64,000 nucleotides of DNA from Bradyrhizobium manausense (GTDB lineage: Bacteria; Pseudomonadota; Alphaproteobacteria; Rhizobiales; Xanthobacteraceae), in assembly GCF_018130615.1 (NCBI RefSeq), contig NZ_JAFCKB010000001.1, forward strand, positions 620,001 to 684,000. Reading direction: 5' to 3'. A program made the translations under genes and the position numbers. Below, one piece after another: positions 1-8,975 of the stretch; within the stretch, counting starts at the first letter, position 1, and each line of letters starts with the position of its first letter. The notes under the pieces are model-generated. The model was not told the origin of the DNA and ran no database searches. It was given only the letters and a program-made list of their open reading frames with translations.

Positions 1-1
1 C

Positions 2-1024
2 CTGTCCGACTACATCGTCATGGTGCGTGGCCGCACGCGCGCCTTCCTGGCCGGGCCACCACTGCTGAAGGCCGCCACCGGCGAGATCGCGACGGAAGAA
101 GAGCTCGGCGGCGCCGAGATGCACACGCAGATCTCCGGCCTCGGCGACTATCTCGCCGAGGACGACCGTGATGCGCTGCGCATCGCGCGCGAGATCATGG
201 CGGCGCTGGAATGGGAGCGGCCGGGCCGAACGGCTCTGCAGTACAGACCGCCGCGCTATGACCAGGACGAGTTGCTCGGCATCATGCCGATGGATCACAA
301 GCGTCCGGTCGATATGAAGCAGGTGATTGCCCGCATCATCGACGATTCCGATTTCACCGAGATGGCGCCGAATTACGGGCCGGCCACCGTCTGCGGCCAT
401 GCCCGCATCGAGGGCCAGGCGATCGGCATCATCACCAACAACGGCCCGCTCGATCCCGCCGGCGCCAACAAGGCGACACATTTCATCCAGGCCTGCTGCC
501 AGACCCGCACGCCGATCCTCTATCTCAACAACACCACCGGCTACATGGTCGGCAAAGCCTATGAAGAAGCCGGCATGATCAAGCACGGCTCCAAGATGAT
601 CCAGGCAGTGACGTCAGCGACGGTGCCGCAGATTACAATCTATTGCGGTGCCTCGTTCGGCGCCGGCAATTACGGCATGTGCGGCCGCGGCTTCCATCCG
701 CGGTTCTGCTTCTCCTGGCCCAACGCCAAGACCGCGGTGATGGGCGGCGAGCAGGCCGCCGAGACCATGGCGATCGTGACGGAAGCCGCCGCCGCGCGCC
801 GCGGCAAGCCGATCGAGAAGGACAGGCTGGAGGCCATGAAGGCTGAGATCATCGGCGTGTTCGACGGCCAGATGGACGTGTTCTCGACCAGCGCACGGGT
901 GCTCGACGACGGCGTGATCGATCCGCGCGACACCCGTGCCGTGCTGTCGGAGGTGCTCGCGATCTGCCGCGAGGGCGATGCACGCACGCCGCAGTGCATG
1001 CAGTTCTCGGTGGCGCGCCCATGA
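2..1024 (+). CDS. Acyl-CoA carboxylase, carboxyltransferase (beta) subunit, 3' part
   Basis: The gene enters from the left edge, so its N-terminus is missing; about 340 residues remain. Near the start is the FLAGPPLLKAATGE segment typical of methylcrotonyl-, geranyl- and related acyl-CoA carboxyltransferases. Glycine-rich acyl-CoA and carboxybiotin pocket segments follow (NNTTGYMVG, GASFGAGNYGMCGRG). The subunit transfers CO2 from carboxybiotin to an acyl-CoA in the cytoplasm. The stop overlaps the ATG of the biotin-carrying subunit (ATGA), so the two subunits are translationally coupled. The family is clear, but the acyl-CoA substrate (methylcrotonyl, geranyl or other) cannot be fixed from this fragment. 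Confidence 0.9.
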   Translation: MSDYIVMVRGRTRAFLAGPPLLKAATGEIATEEELGGAEMHTQISGLGDYLAEDDRDALRIAREIMAALEWERPGRTALQYRPPRYDQDELLGIMPMDHKRPVDMKQVIARIIDDSDFTEMAPNYGPATVCGHARIEGQAIGIITNNGPLDPAGANKATHFIQACCQTRTPILYLNNTTGYMVGKAYEEAGMIKHGSKMIQAVTSATVPQITIYCGASFGAGNYGMCGRGFHPRFCFSWPNAKTAVMGGEQAAETMAIVTEAAAARRGKPIEKDRLEAMKAEIIGVFDGQMDVFSTSARVLDDGVIDPRDTRAVLSEVLAICREGDARTPQCMQFSVARP

Positions 1025-2997
1025 GGAACGAATCAGGGCAGCACCGGCCGTTCTTCAGGGTCCTGGTCGCCAATCGCGGCGAGATCGCACTGCGTGTGAT
1101 GCGCAGCGCGCGGCGGCTCGGCCTCGGCGTTGTCGCGGTCTATTCGGATGCGGATCGTGATGCGCTTCACGTCAAGCAGGCCGATCAGGCTGTGCGGATC
1201 GGCGAGGCCCTGCCGGCGCAATCCTATCTCAGCATCCCCGCGATCATCGCTGCGGCCAAGGCCAGCGGCGCGGATGCCGTGCACCCCGGCTATGGCTTCC
1301 TTGCCGAGAACGAAGACTTCGCGCAAGCGTGTAAGGATGCCGGTCTCGTCTTCATCGGTCCGTCGCCGCAGGCGATCGAGGCGATGGGCAACAAGGCCGG
1401 CGCCAAGGAGATCATGAAGAAGGCCGGCGTGCCTATCGTGCCCGGCTATCAAGGTGCCGACCAGGGCGACGAGGTGATGGTCGCGGAAGCCAAAAAGATC
1501 GGCTTCCCCGTGATGATCAAGGCGGTCGCGGGCGGCGGCGGCCGCGGCATGCGGCTCGTCGGTGATGTTGCGTCGTTCCCGGATGCGCTGCGCAGCGCGC
1601 GGTCGGAGGCCAAGGCTGCCTTCGGCGATCCCACGGTGATCCTCGAGCGCGCGATCCAGAACCCGCGCCACATCGAGATTCAGGTGTTCGGCGACAGCCA
1701 CGGCAACGCCATCCATCTCGGCGAGCGCGACTGCTCGGTGCAGCGGCGCCACCAGAAACTGATCGAGGAGGCGCCGTCACCGGCGGTGACGCCGGAGCTG
1801 CGCGCAAGAATGGGCGAGGTTGCGGTCGCCGCCGTGAAAGCGCTGCGCTACGAGGGCGCCGGCACGCTGGAATTCCTGCTCGATGCCAACGGCGAGTTTT
1901 ACTTCATGGAGATGAACACGCGCCTTCAGGTCGAGCATCCCGTGACCGAAGCGATCACCGGGCTCGATCTGGTCGAGCTGCAACTGCGCGTCGCGCGCGG
2001 CGAGCCATTGCCGGTGAAGCAGCAGGACATCAAGTTCTCAGGCCACGCTATCGAAGTCCGGGTGTGCTCGGAAGATGCGGGGCAGGATTTTATGCCGCAG
2101 TCCGGTCGCATGGCGCGCTGGCAGGTGCCTGACGGCATCCGCGTCGAGCACGCGCTGCAGTCGGGGGCGGAGATTCCGCCGTTCTACGATTCCATGATCG
2201 CCAAGGTGATCAGCCGCGGCGCCGCGCGCGAGGAGGCGAGGGGCCGGCTGATCGTCGGACTGGAGCAGCTCACGGCTTTCGGCGTGACGACCAACCAGGC
2301 GTTCCTGATGGCTTGCTTGCGTCATCCCGGGTTTGTCGCGGGCGAGGCGACGACAGCTTTCATCGGCACGCATCGCGACGAGCTGCTGGCGCCGCGGGCA
2401 GACGCTGCATTCGATAGGGCGCTGGCGGGCCTGCTGCTCTACGTGACCAATCCGCGCGCGCCGTCGTGGCGAAGTGGTCGAAGCCTGTCGGCGACCTGTC
2501 CTCTGCCGGCGAAAATCGAGATCGCTGGCCACGCATACGAGCTCGACATCACCCGCGAGCGCGATGGCGGCTATGCCGTTGCCACTGACGGCCGGCTGGA
2601 CAGGTTCGAGATTGACCAGCTCGATCCCGACGCGATCCGCTTCCGCCACGATGGCGTGATGGACAGCGCAAAGTTCCTGCGCGACGGCGACCGGCTCTAC
2701 GTCCAGCATCGCGGCATTCCGCTTGCGGTGAATGATCTCACGCTCGCTGCGCCGAAGACTGCCGCCGCCAATGGCGGAGATGGAAAGATCCGCGCCGCCA
2801 TGAACGGCCGTGTCGTCGCCGTCCTCGTCAAGCCGGGCGACCGCGTCACTGCCGGTCAGCCGGTGGTGACGCTGGAGGCGATGAAGATGGAACACGTCCA
2901 CAAGGCCGGCATCGACGGCGTGGTGGCGGCGATCGCCGTGGCCGAAGGCGAGCAGGTCACGACGGGCAGGATCGTGGCGGAGATCGGGGCGGGGTAG
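1021..2997 (+). CDS. Acyl-CoA carboxylase, biotin carboxylase/biotin carrier (alpha) subunit
   Basis: A 658-residue protein in the order biotin carboxylase N-domain (VLVANRGEIALRVM), ATP-grasp with glycine-rich loop (GGGGRGMRL), biotin carboxylase C-domain and a C-terminal biotinyl domain. The biotin motif EAMKMEH places the modified lysine near residue 622. It carboxylates biotin with ATP and bicarbonate and passes CO2 to the upstream beta subunit. The start was taken at the ATG overlapping the upstream stop; an in-frame start 27 bases earlier lies inside the upstream gene. Length and layout match alpha subunits of methylcrotonyl-, propionyl- or geranyl-CoA carboxylases. The likely pathway is degradation of leucine or branched acyl chains, which is inference. 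Confidence 0.92.
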   Translation: MRNESGQHRPFFRVLVANRGEIALRVMRSARRLGLGVVAVYSDADRDALHVKQADQAVRIGEALPAQSYLSIPAIIAAAKASGADAVHPGYGFLAENEDFAQACKDAGLVFIGPSPQAIEAMGNKAGAKEIMKKAGVPIVPGYQGADQGDEVMVAEAKKIGFPVMIKAVAGGGGRGMRLVGDVASFPDALRSARSEAKAAFGDPTVILERAIQNPRHIEIQVFGDSHGNAIHLGERDCSVQRRHQKLIEEAPSPAVTPELRARMGEVAVAAVKALRYEGAGTLEFLLDANGEFYFMEMNTRLQVEHPVTEAITGLDLVELQLRVARGEPLPVKQQDIKFSGHAIEVRVCSEDAGQDFMPQSGRMARWQVPDGIRVEHALQSGAEIPPFYDSMIAKVISRGAAREEARGRLIVGLEQLTAFGVTTNQAFLMACLRHPGFVAGEATTAFIGTHRDELLAPRADAAFDRALAGLLLYVTNPRAPSWRSGRSLSATCPLPAKIEIAGHAYELDITRERDGGYAVATDGRLDRFEIDQLDPDAIRFRHDGVMDSAKFLRDGDRLYVQHRGIPLAVNDLTLAAPKTAAANGGDGKIRAAMNGRVVAVLVKPGDRVTAGQPVVTLEAMKMEHVHKAGIDGVVAAIAVAEGEQVTTGRIVAEIGAG

Positions 2998-3030
2998 CTG
3001 GCGCCTCAAACGGCCGTCGCCGGGACGACG

Positions 3031-4017
3031 TCAAGGATCTCGCCCCGTCCCCTCATTCAGCAGGCACGCCACCTGATGCCCATCGCCTGCATCCATCAGC
3101 ACCGGCCGCTCCGTTTTGCATCGTTCCATCGCGTACCGGCAGCGCGTGTGAAAGGCGCAACCGGGCGGCGGATTGACCGGGCTTGGCACGTCGCCGTCGA
3201 CGAGCGGCGCGAGCTTCTTCGCCAGCGGGTTGGGGATCGGCACGGAGGCGAGCAGCGCCTGGGTGTAGGGATGGCGAGGGTTACGAAACAGCTCGTCCTT
3301 GTCGGCGATCTCGACGATGCGGCCGAGATACATCACGGCGACGCGGTGGCTGATGTGGGCGACTACGGCGAGATCGTGCGCGATGAAGAGATAGGAGAAG
3401 CCGTGCCGCTTCTGCAGGTCGATCAGCAGATTGATCACCTGTGCCTGGATCGAGACGTCGAGCGCTGAGACCGGCTCGTCGCAGACGATCAGGCGCGGTG
3501 ACAGTGCGAGCGCCCGTGCGATGCAGATGCGCTGGCGCTGGCCGCCGGAAAACTGATGCGGGAAGTTGCGCATCTGGTCGGGCCGGAGGCCGACCTGCTC
3601 GAACAGCTTTGCGACGCGCGCCTCCAGCGCCTTGCCGGCCGCGAGCCCGTGCACGGCCAGCGGCTCGCCGACGATATCGCCCGCGGTCATGCGCGGATTG
3701 AGCGAGGCGAACGGATCCTGAAACACGATCTGCATCGAGCGTCGATGCGGCCGCAGCGCTGCCTTGGACAGATGCGTGATGTCCTCGCCATCGAGGCGGA
3801 TCCGGCCTGAGGTCGGCTCGACCAGCCGCAGCACGCTGCGCGCCACCGTCGACTTGCCGCAGCCGGATTCGCCGACGAGGCCGAGCGTCTCGCCGGCGCC
3901 AAGCGAGAAGGACACGCCGTCAACCGAGTGCACGGTGCCGACCTGCCGGCGCAGCACGCCGGCGCGCACCGGGTAATACTTCCTAAGGTCGGTGACTTCG
4001 AGCAGCGCTTCGGTCAT
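3031..4017 (-). CDS. Peptide/nickel-type ABC importer, ATP-binding protein (DppF/OppF-like)
   Basis: A 328-residue ATPase with Walker [10 protein letters not shown] (about 49-57), Q-loop [11 protein letters not shown], signature FSGGQ (about 156-160), Walker B LIVCDEP and H-loop IAHDL. The C-terminal region has the oligopeptide-family extension, with [10 protein letters not shown] and further cysteines as in DppF/OppF. It is the last gene of a five-gene importer operon on the minus strand. Its ATG overlaps the stop of the neighbouring ATPase gene by ATGA. It powers uptake together with that partner ATPase at the inner membrane. The transported solute is not evident from this subunit. Confidence 0.93.
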   Translation of the reverse strand: MTEALLEVTDLRKYYPVRAGVLRRQVGTVHSVDGVSFSLGAGETLGLVGESGCGKSTVARSVLRLVEPTSGRIRLDGEDITHLSKAALRPHRRSMQIVFQDPFASLNPRMTAGDIVGEPLAVHGLAAGKALEARVAKLFEQVGLRPDQMRNFPHQFSGGQRQRICIARALALSPRLIVCDEPVSALDVSIQAQVINLLIDLQKRHGFSYLFIAHDLAVVAHISHRVAVMYLGRIVEIADKDELFRNPRHPYTQALLASVPIPNPLAKKLAPLVDGDVPSPVNPPPGCAFHTRCRYAMERCKTERPVLMDAGDGHQVACLLNEGTGRDP

Positions 4018-5021
4018 GCCACCTCCGCCACTTCAGCCGCGCGCCAGCACGCCGCGAGATGGCCACCGCCCCAATCGGTCAGCGGCGGGTATTCGGCCTC
4101 GCAGCGCTTCACCGCGAGCTTGCAGCGCGGCGCAAAGGCGCAGCCCTTCGGCAGCCGCACCAGCGACGGCACGGTGCCGGGGATTTCGTTCAGCCGCTCT
4201 TGAGCGGGAACGCCCGACGCAGGGACGGCCGGGATCGAGGCCATCAGCCCGCGCGTATAGGGATGCTTCGGCGCGGCGAACAGCGCCTCGACGCTGGCTT
4301 CCTCGACCTTCCGGCCCGCATACATCACGATCACGCGCTGCGCCGTTTGCGCGACGACGCCGAGATCGTGCGTGATCAGCACGAGCCCGGTGCCGAGCGC
4401 CTTCTGCAGGTCGAGGATCAGGGCCAGGATCTGTGCCTGGATGGTGACGTCGAGCGCGGTGGTCGGCTCGTCCGCGATCAGCAGCGCCGGCCGGCACGCC
4501 AGCGCCATCGCGATCATCGCGCGCTGGCGCATGCCGCCGGACAGCTGGTGCGGATATTCGCGCGCACGCCGTGCCGGCTCGGGGATGCGCACCAGCCGCA
4601 GCATCTCGACTGCGATGTTGTGCGCCTCCTTGGCCGACAGGTTCCGGTGCAGCCGCACCGCCTCGACGATCTGGTCGCCGATCCGCATCACCGGGTTGAG
4701 CGAGGTCATCGGCTCCTGGAAGATCATGGAGATGCGGTTGCCCCGGATCTTGCGCATCTCCGCTTCGTCCAGGGTCAGCAGATCTGTGCCCTCCAGCGAG
4801 ATCGAGCCGCCGACAATGCGGCCGGGTGGATCGGGCACCAGCCGCATCAGCGACAACGCGGTAACGCTCTTGCCGCAGCCGGATTCGCCGACAATCGCCA
4901 GCGTTTCACCGCGCCTCACCGTGAAGGAGACATCGTCGACGGCTTTGAACAAGCCTGAATTGGTGAAGAACACCGTCTTCAGGCCGTTCACCTCGAGTAC
5001 GAGATCGGATTGTTTCGCCAT
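4014..5021 (-). CDS. Peptide/nickel-type ABC importer, ATP-binding protein (DppD/OppD-like)
   Basis: A 335-residue ATPase with Walker [11 protein letters not shown]-loop [11 protein letters not shown], signature LSGGMRQR, Walker [13 protein letters not shown] and the oligopeptide C-terminal motif [13 protein letters not shown]. The start is the ATG of MAKQSDLV, which overlaps the TGA of the permease gene upstream (ATGA). The stop likewise overlaps the start of the second ATPase gene, so translation is coupled throughout. A much longer open frame continues upstream in this frame, but it lies over the permease gene in a different frame and is not part of the protein. Confidence 0.93.
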   Translation of the reverse strand: MAKQSDLVLEVNGLKTVFFTNSGLFKAVDDVSFTVRRGETLAIVGESGCGKSVTALSLMRLVPDPPGRIVGGSISLEGTDLLTLDEAEMRKIRGNRISMIFQEPMTSLNPVMRIGDQIVEAVRLHRNLSAKEAHNIAVEMLRLVRIPEPARRAREYPHQLSGGMRQRAMIAMALACRPALLIADEPTTALDVTIQAQILALILDLQKALGTGLVLITHDLGVVAQTAQRVIVMYAGRKVEEASVEALFAAPKHPYTRGLMASIPAVPASGVPAQERLNEIPGTVPSLVRLPKGCAFAPRCKLAVKRCEAEYPPLTDWGGGHLAACWRAAEVAEVA

Positions 5022-5914
5022 CAGCCACGCTGCCGGGGATCGAGGATGTCGCGCAGGGCGTCGCCGAACAGGTTTGCGCCGAACACGGCGAGACTGATGG
5101 CGATACCCGGGAAGATCACCAGCCACGGCGCAGTGCGGACATATTCGGCGGCGGATTCCGACAGCATGCGGCCCCATGACGGGTAAGGCTCGGGGATCCC
5201 GAGGCCGAGGAAGGAGAGCGAGGCTTCGGTGAGGATCGTCGAGCCGAGCTGGGCGGTGACGAGCACGATCAGCGGCGCGAGCGTGTTCGGCAATACGTGG
5301 CGGAGCGCGATGCGGACTTCGCTCATGCCGATCGATTTCGCCGCCTCCACGAACGGCTGCTCGCGCAGCGCCAGCGTATTGGCGCGGGTGACGCGCGAGA
5401 CGGTCGGGATCAGCGGAATCGCGATGGCGAGGATGACATTCGGCAGCGACGGACCGAGTGCGGCCGTCATGATCAGGGCCAGCACCAGCAGCGGCAGCGC
5501 CTGCAAGATGTCGGAGACGCGCTGGAATACGAGATCGACCCAGCCGGAGAGATAACCGGAGGTGAGGCCGACGATGACGCCGATCGTGCCGCCGAGGGCG
5601 GTCGAGCCGATGCCCACCGCAAGGGAAATCCGCGCGCCGTGGATGATGCGGCTGAAGACGTCGCGGCCGAAGGAATCCGTACCCATCCAGTGCGCGAGGC
5701 TCGGCCGCATCAGCGCGTGGGCCGAATCGACGCTCAGCGGGTCGTAGCGCGCGATGAAGTCGGCGAAGATCACAGTGAACACGAACAGCGTCATGATCAT
5801 GAGACCGGCCGCGCCTAGAACGTGCCGCTGTGCCAGGAACAGCACGCGCCGCCACCCGCCGGTCGCATGCGCGCCGGCCCGCCTTAATTCAACGTCAAAG
5901 TTGATCGCGGCCAA
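5021..5914 (-). CDS. Peptide/nickel-type ABC importer, permease (DppC-like)
   Basis: A 297-residue inner-membrane permease. A cytoplasmic N-terminus is followed by the first membrane helix (about 35-58). The OppC-type stretch is [24 protein letters not shown], quoted here only as the marks [11 protein letters not shown] and GARISL. The BPD-transport EAA loop is seen around [21 protein letters not shown] in its key residues EAA...G and LRHVLPN. It pairs with the DppB-like permease to form the pore. It is nine bases downstream of that gene and overlaps the next ATPase gene by ATGA. Confidence 0.92.
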   Translation of the reverse strand: MAAINFDVELRRAGAHATGGWRRVLFLAQRHVLGAAGLMIMTLFVFTVIFADFIARYDPLSVDSAHALMRPSLAHWMGTDSFGRDVFSRIIHGARISLAVGIGSTALGGTIGVIVGLTSGYLSGWVDLVFQRVSDILQALPLLVLALIMTAALGPSLPNVILAIAIPLIPTVSRVTRANTLALREQPFVEAAKSIGMSEVRIALRHVLPNTLAPLIVLVTAQLGSTILTEASLSFLGLGIPEPYPSWGRMLSESAAEYVRTAPWLVIFPGIAISLAVFGANLFGDALRDILDPRQRG

Positions 5915-5923
5915 GCGCCTCTC

Positions 5924-6871
5924 CTAATCCGTGTATCTGATGCGCGGGTCGAACACGGCGTAGAGCATGTCGACGATGAAATTCGCGCTCACCACCACGA
6001 CGGCAATCAGCATCACGAGGTTCTGCACGATCGGATAATCGCGCCAGCGGATCGCCTCGACCAGAAAGCGGGCGACGCCGGGGATATTGAAAACGGTTTC
6101 CGTCACGATCAGGCCGCCGATCAGGAACGCCGCCTCGATGCCGATCACGGTGATGACGGGCAAGATCGCGTTCTTCAGCGCGTGGTGATAGTTCACGGCG
6201 GCGTCGGAGGCGCCCTTGGCGCGCGCGGTGCGGATGTAATCCTGCCGCAGCACCTCCAGCATCGAGGATCGCGTGATACGCATGGTCAGCGCCGCGCTGC
6301 GGAAGCCGACGGCCGCGGCCGGCACGGCGTAGGTCGCGAACGCTTCCAGCCACGTGGCCGGGTTTGGATTGAAGATCGGGATCTGGCCGAACATCGCCAC
6401 CGCCGCGGTGAGGATCAACAGGCCGAGCCAGAATGAGGGCAGCGACAAGCCACTCAGGCTCACCACGCGCAGCGCGTAGTCGAGCCGCGTGCCCTGCTTC
6501 ACCGCGCTGATGACCCCGAGCGGGATGCCGATCGATGCCGAGAACAGCAGCGCGAGGCCGGCGAGCCGCGCGGTGATCGGGATCCGCGGCAGGATCTCTT
6601 GCAGCGCAGGCTTCTCCGACACGTAAGAGTAGCCGAAGTCACCACGCAGAAAGCCGCTGATCCAGTGCCAATATTGCAGGATCAGCGGCTGATCGATGCC
6701 GAGCTCCTTCTCCAGATTGGCCTTGTCGGCCGGATCGACATAGCCGGCTGCCGCGAACAGGATGTCGACGATGTTGCCGGGCACGATGCGCAACAGGAAG
6801 AAGATGACGATCGAGATCCCGAACAGGGTCACGAGCATCAGGAACAGGCGCCGCACCAGATAGGCAAACAT
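5924..6871 (-). CDS. Peptide/nickel-type ABC importer, permease (DppB-like)
   Basis: A 315-residue permease that opens with the DppB/OppB-type N-terminus (MFAYLVRRLFLMLVTLFGIS) and has about six membrane helices. The transport loop carries the marks RTARAKGASD and ALKNAILPVIT, as in the family. It ends in a VVSANFIVDMLYAVFDPRIR-like tail, which is typical. It is the second gene of the importer operon, about 100 bases downstream of the binding-protein gene; a short palindromic repeat occupies that gap. Confidence 0.92.
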   Translation of the reverse strand: MFAYLVRRLFLMLVTLFGISIVIFFLLRIVPGNIVDILFAAAGYVDPADKANLEKELGIDQPLILQYWHWISGFLRGDFGYSYVSEKPALQEILPRIPITARLAGLALLFSASIGIPLGVISAVKQGTRLDYALRVVSLSGLSLPSFWLGLLILTAAVAMFGQIPIFNPNPATWLEAFATYAVPAAAVGFRSAALTMRITRSSMLEVLRQDYIRTARAKGASDAAVNYHHALKNAILPVITVIGIEAAFLIGGLIVTETVFNIPGVARFLVEAIRWRDYPIVQNLVMLIAVVVVSANFIVDMLYAVFDPRIRYTD

Positions 6872-6896
6872 CCCGCGTCCTCCGCGAGCCGCTAGG

Positions 6897-6941
6897 GCAT
6901 GATCCGGAAAAGTGCGTGGCGGTTTTCCGACAAGATCATGC
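6897..6941. repeat. Short palindromic intergenic repeat (GCATGATC..GATCATGC)
   Basis: An inverted repeat with outer arms GCATGATC and GATCATGC and inner arms GGAAAA and TTTTCC. It lies between the binding-protein gene and the first permease gene of the importer operon, where it would form a hairpin in the mRNA. A related element with the same outer arms is at 42825-42861. Repeats of this look are frequent between genes of Bradyrhizobium and relatives. A role in making the binding protein more abundant than the permeases is possible but only inferred. Confidence 0.75.
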
Positions 6942-6970
6942 TCAAACCAAAACCTCTTCAGCCTGCCGCA

Positions 6971-8569
6971 CTATTTGTCGAGCCACACGTCCTCGTAGCG
7001 AAATCCGTTGTATGAGCTGTTCGACATGATCGTGATTCCCTTGACGTAGGGCTGCCAGCAGGTGCCGGCGCGCGCATGGAATATGATCGGACGGGCGACG
7101 TCCTCCTGCAGCTTCTTGTCGATGTCCCAGACCAGTTGCTTGCGCTTGTTAGTGTCGATCTCCTGCGACTGCACGTCGAACAGCTTCTCGATCTCCTTGT
7201 TGCAATAGTTGGTGTAGTTCCGCTCCGAGCCGCAGGAATAGTTCTCGTAGAAGGACTGGTCCGGATCGTCGACGGAATTGCCCGTCAGATTGAGGCCGAG
7301 CATGTAGTCCTTGCGCGCGACTTTCGGGAACCAGTTGGCGGTCTCCACGACATCGAGTTCGCCGTCGATATAGATGCTCTTGAGCTGGTCGATCAGGATC
7401 ACCGCGGGATCGCGATATTCCGCGAGATTGCGCGTCGAGATTTTTACCGCCAGATGCTTGTCGGGGCCGTAACCGGCCTTCTGCATCAGCTTCTTCGCTT
7501 CCTCGCGATTCGCGTTCACGTTCGGACCATAGCCCGGAATGGTCTCAAGCTTGTCCTTGGGCATGCCCCAGATGCCCTGCGGCGGCGGCAGCATGGTGCC
7601 GCCGATGTCGGCCTGGCCTTCGAACAGGATGTCGACGAAGGCTTTGCGGTCGAGCGCCAGCGACATCGCGCGGCGGATATCGATGTTGTCGAACGGCGCG
7701 GAGGTCGAATTGACGATGATATTGGTCGAAACGTTGGTCGGTTCGACGACGCAGGTCGCGTTCGGCGCCTGCGATTTGATGTCCTTCAGGAGTGGGATGG
7801 TAATATGCGTCGGAAACGTCATATCGAATTTCCCGGCGACGAAGGCGAGGATCGCGGTCGAGCGGTTTGGGATGATCGTGTATTCGATGCCGTCGAGATA
7901 GGGCAGGCCCTTCTTCCAGTAGTCCGGATTCCGCGTCAGCTTGATCGATTCATTGGCTTTGAACTCGACGAATTTGTACGGTCCGGTCCCGATCGGATGG
8001 GTGCGCATGTCCGCCGGTGAGACGTGACAGGGGTAGATCGGCGTATAGCCGGAGGCGAGCATCGCGAGCAGGGAGGGTTGCGGCCGCTTCAGGTTGAAGG
8101 AAATCTCGAAGTCGCCGTTGGGCGCGACGTCGTCGACTTCGTTGTACCAGGCCTTGCGCGGATTTTGCCGCAGCTTCTGCTGCGATTTGCCCATCAGGAG
8201 ATCGAAGGTGCATTTGACGTCGGCTGACGTGAATGCCTTGCCGTCATGCCATTTGACGCCCTGGCGAAGTTTGAATGTCAGCTTCTTGTTGTCGCTGCTC
8301 CAGGACCAGCTCTCGGCCAGCTCGGGCCTCAGGGTATCGGGACTGTTCTGCGCGATGTGCTGATCATAGATGACGAGATTGTTGAAGACCCCCATGAAGG
8401 GTACGTTGAGCGAGTAGGTCGCGCCCTCGAGGATCGAGGCGTTGCCGGGGCTGTCGCGGTGATACATCCGCAGGATTCCGCCCTGCTTGGGCTCACCGGC
8501 GAATGTCGTGGTCGAAAACGCCAGCAAAGATAGCGCCGCCGTCGCGGCGAGCGCCCAAACGCTCCGCAT
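6971..8569 (-). CDS. Peptide/nickel-type ABC importer, periplasmic solute-binding protein
   Basis: A 532-residue extracytoplasmic binding protein of family 5 (DppA/OppA type). A Sec signal peptide (MRSVWALAATAALSLLAFS.. ending near TTFAGEP) is followed by the mature start KQGGILRMY. Family marks include LRPELAESWSW, LRQGVKWHDG and GTGPYKF. The start is the ATG preceded by GGGAGGA; a longer frame upstream lacks a ribosome-binding site and would bury the signal peptide. It is the first gene of the importer operon, delivering its ligand to the DppBC-like pore. The ligand cannot be read from the sequence: peptides, glycosides or opine-like compounds are all possible in this family. Confidence 0.92.
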   Translation of the reverse strand: MRSVWALAATAALSLLAFSTTTFAGEPKQGGILRMYHRDSPGNASILEGATYSLNVPFMGVFNNLVIYDQHIAQNSPDTLRPELAESWSWSSDNKKLTFKLRQGVKWHDGKAFTSADVKCTFDLLMGKSQQKLRQNPRKAWYNEVDDVAPNGDFEISFNLKRPQPSLLAMLASGYTPIYPCHVSPADMRTHPIGTGPYKFVEFKANESIKLTRNPDYWKKGLPYLDGIEYTIIPNRSTAILAFVAGKFDMTFPTHITIPLLKDIKSQAPNATCVVEPTNVSTNIIVNSTSAPFDNIDIRRAMSLALDRKAFVDILFEGQADIGGTMLPPPQGIWGMPKDKLETIPGYGPNVNANREEAKKLMQKAGYGPDKHLAVKISTRNLAEYRDPAVILIDQLKSIYIDGELDVVETANWFPKVARKDYMLGLNLTGNSVDDPDQSFYENYSCGSERNYTNYCNKEIEKLFDVQSQEIDTNKRKQLVWDIDKKLQEDVARPIIFHARAGTCWQPYVKGITIMSNSSYNGFRYEDVWLDK

Positions 8570-8780
8570 CCTCGGTCCTCCCTGGACATCGGCCTTTCTG
8601 GCCTGTTTGACCAGACGATAGCCGAGCCGCGTGGAGGGAGGCAACCGGCCAACGCGCTTTACCGCCTTGACAATTTGGATGACGTAATGCCGCAGGCGTT
8701 CACACTTTCCCAGTATGAGAGTGCAAGTGCGAACGGTTCCAGAGCCGTTGTTATGCAATGCTGCAACGCCAATCTTCGCT

Positions 8781-8930
8781 GTCGTCCCGGACGAGCGAAG
8801 CGAAGATCCGGGACCCATACCCCCAGAGAGCAGTTTGGTGAAGATTCGGAGTGACCTGCTCGCGCGACGATTGCGCGTCCTGTGGTTATGGATCCCGGGT
8901 TCGCGACTTCGTCGCGCCCCGGGACGACAG
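8781..8930. repeat. Intergenic palindromic repeat, GTCGTCCCGG family
   Basis: About 150 bases beginning GTCGTCCCGGACGAGCGAAG and closing with GGGACGACAGCGG. The ends are inverted copies, and internal segments resemble GGGACCCATAC and GGATCCCGGGTTCGCG. Related copies are at 16489, 24113, 25533, 27191 and 47321. It fills most of the roughly 400-base gap between the importer binding-protein gene and the acyl-CoA ligase gene. I see no gene in the rest of that gap, which must hold the promoter of the importer operon. Confidence 0.75.
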
Positions 8931-8975
8931 CGGAGTTTGCGGCGCTCGCTTCCTCACACAACGCGACTGAGCTGC

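Noticed and set aside
5022-5855. Upstream continuation of the DppD-like frame to give a 613-residue protein
   Set aside because: The extra part overlaps the DppC-like gene in another frame, and ATGA coupling fixes the start at 5021.
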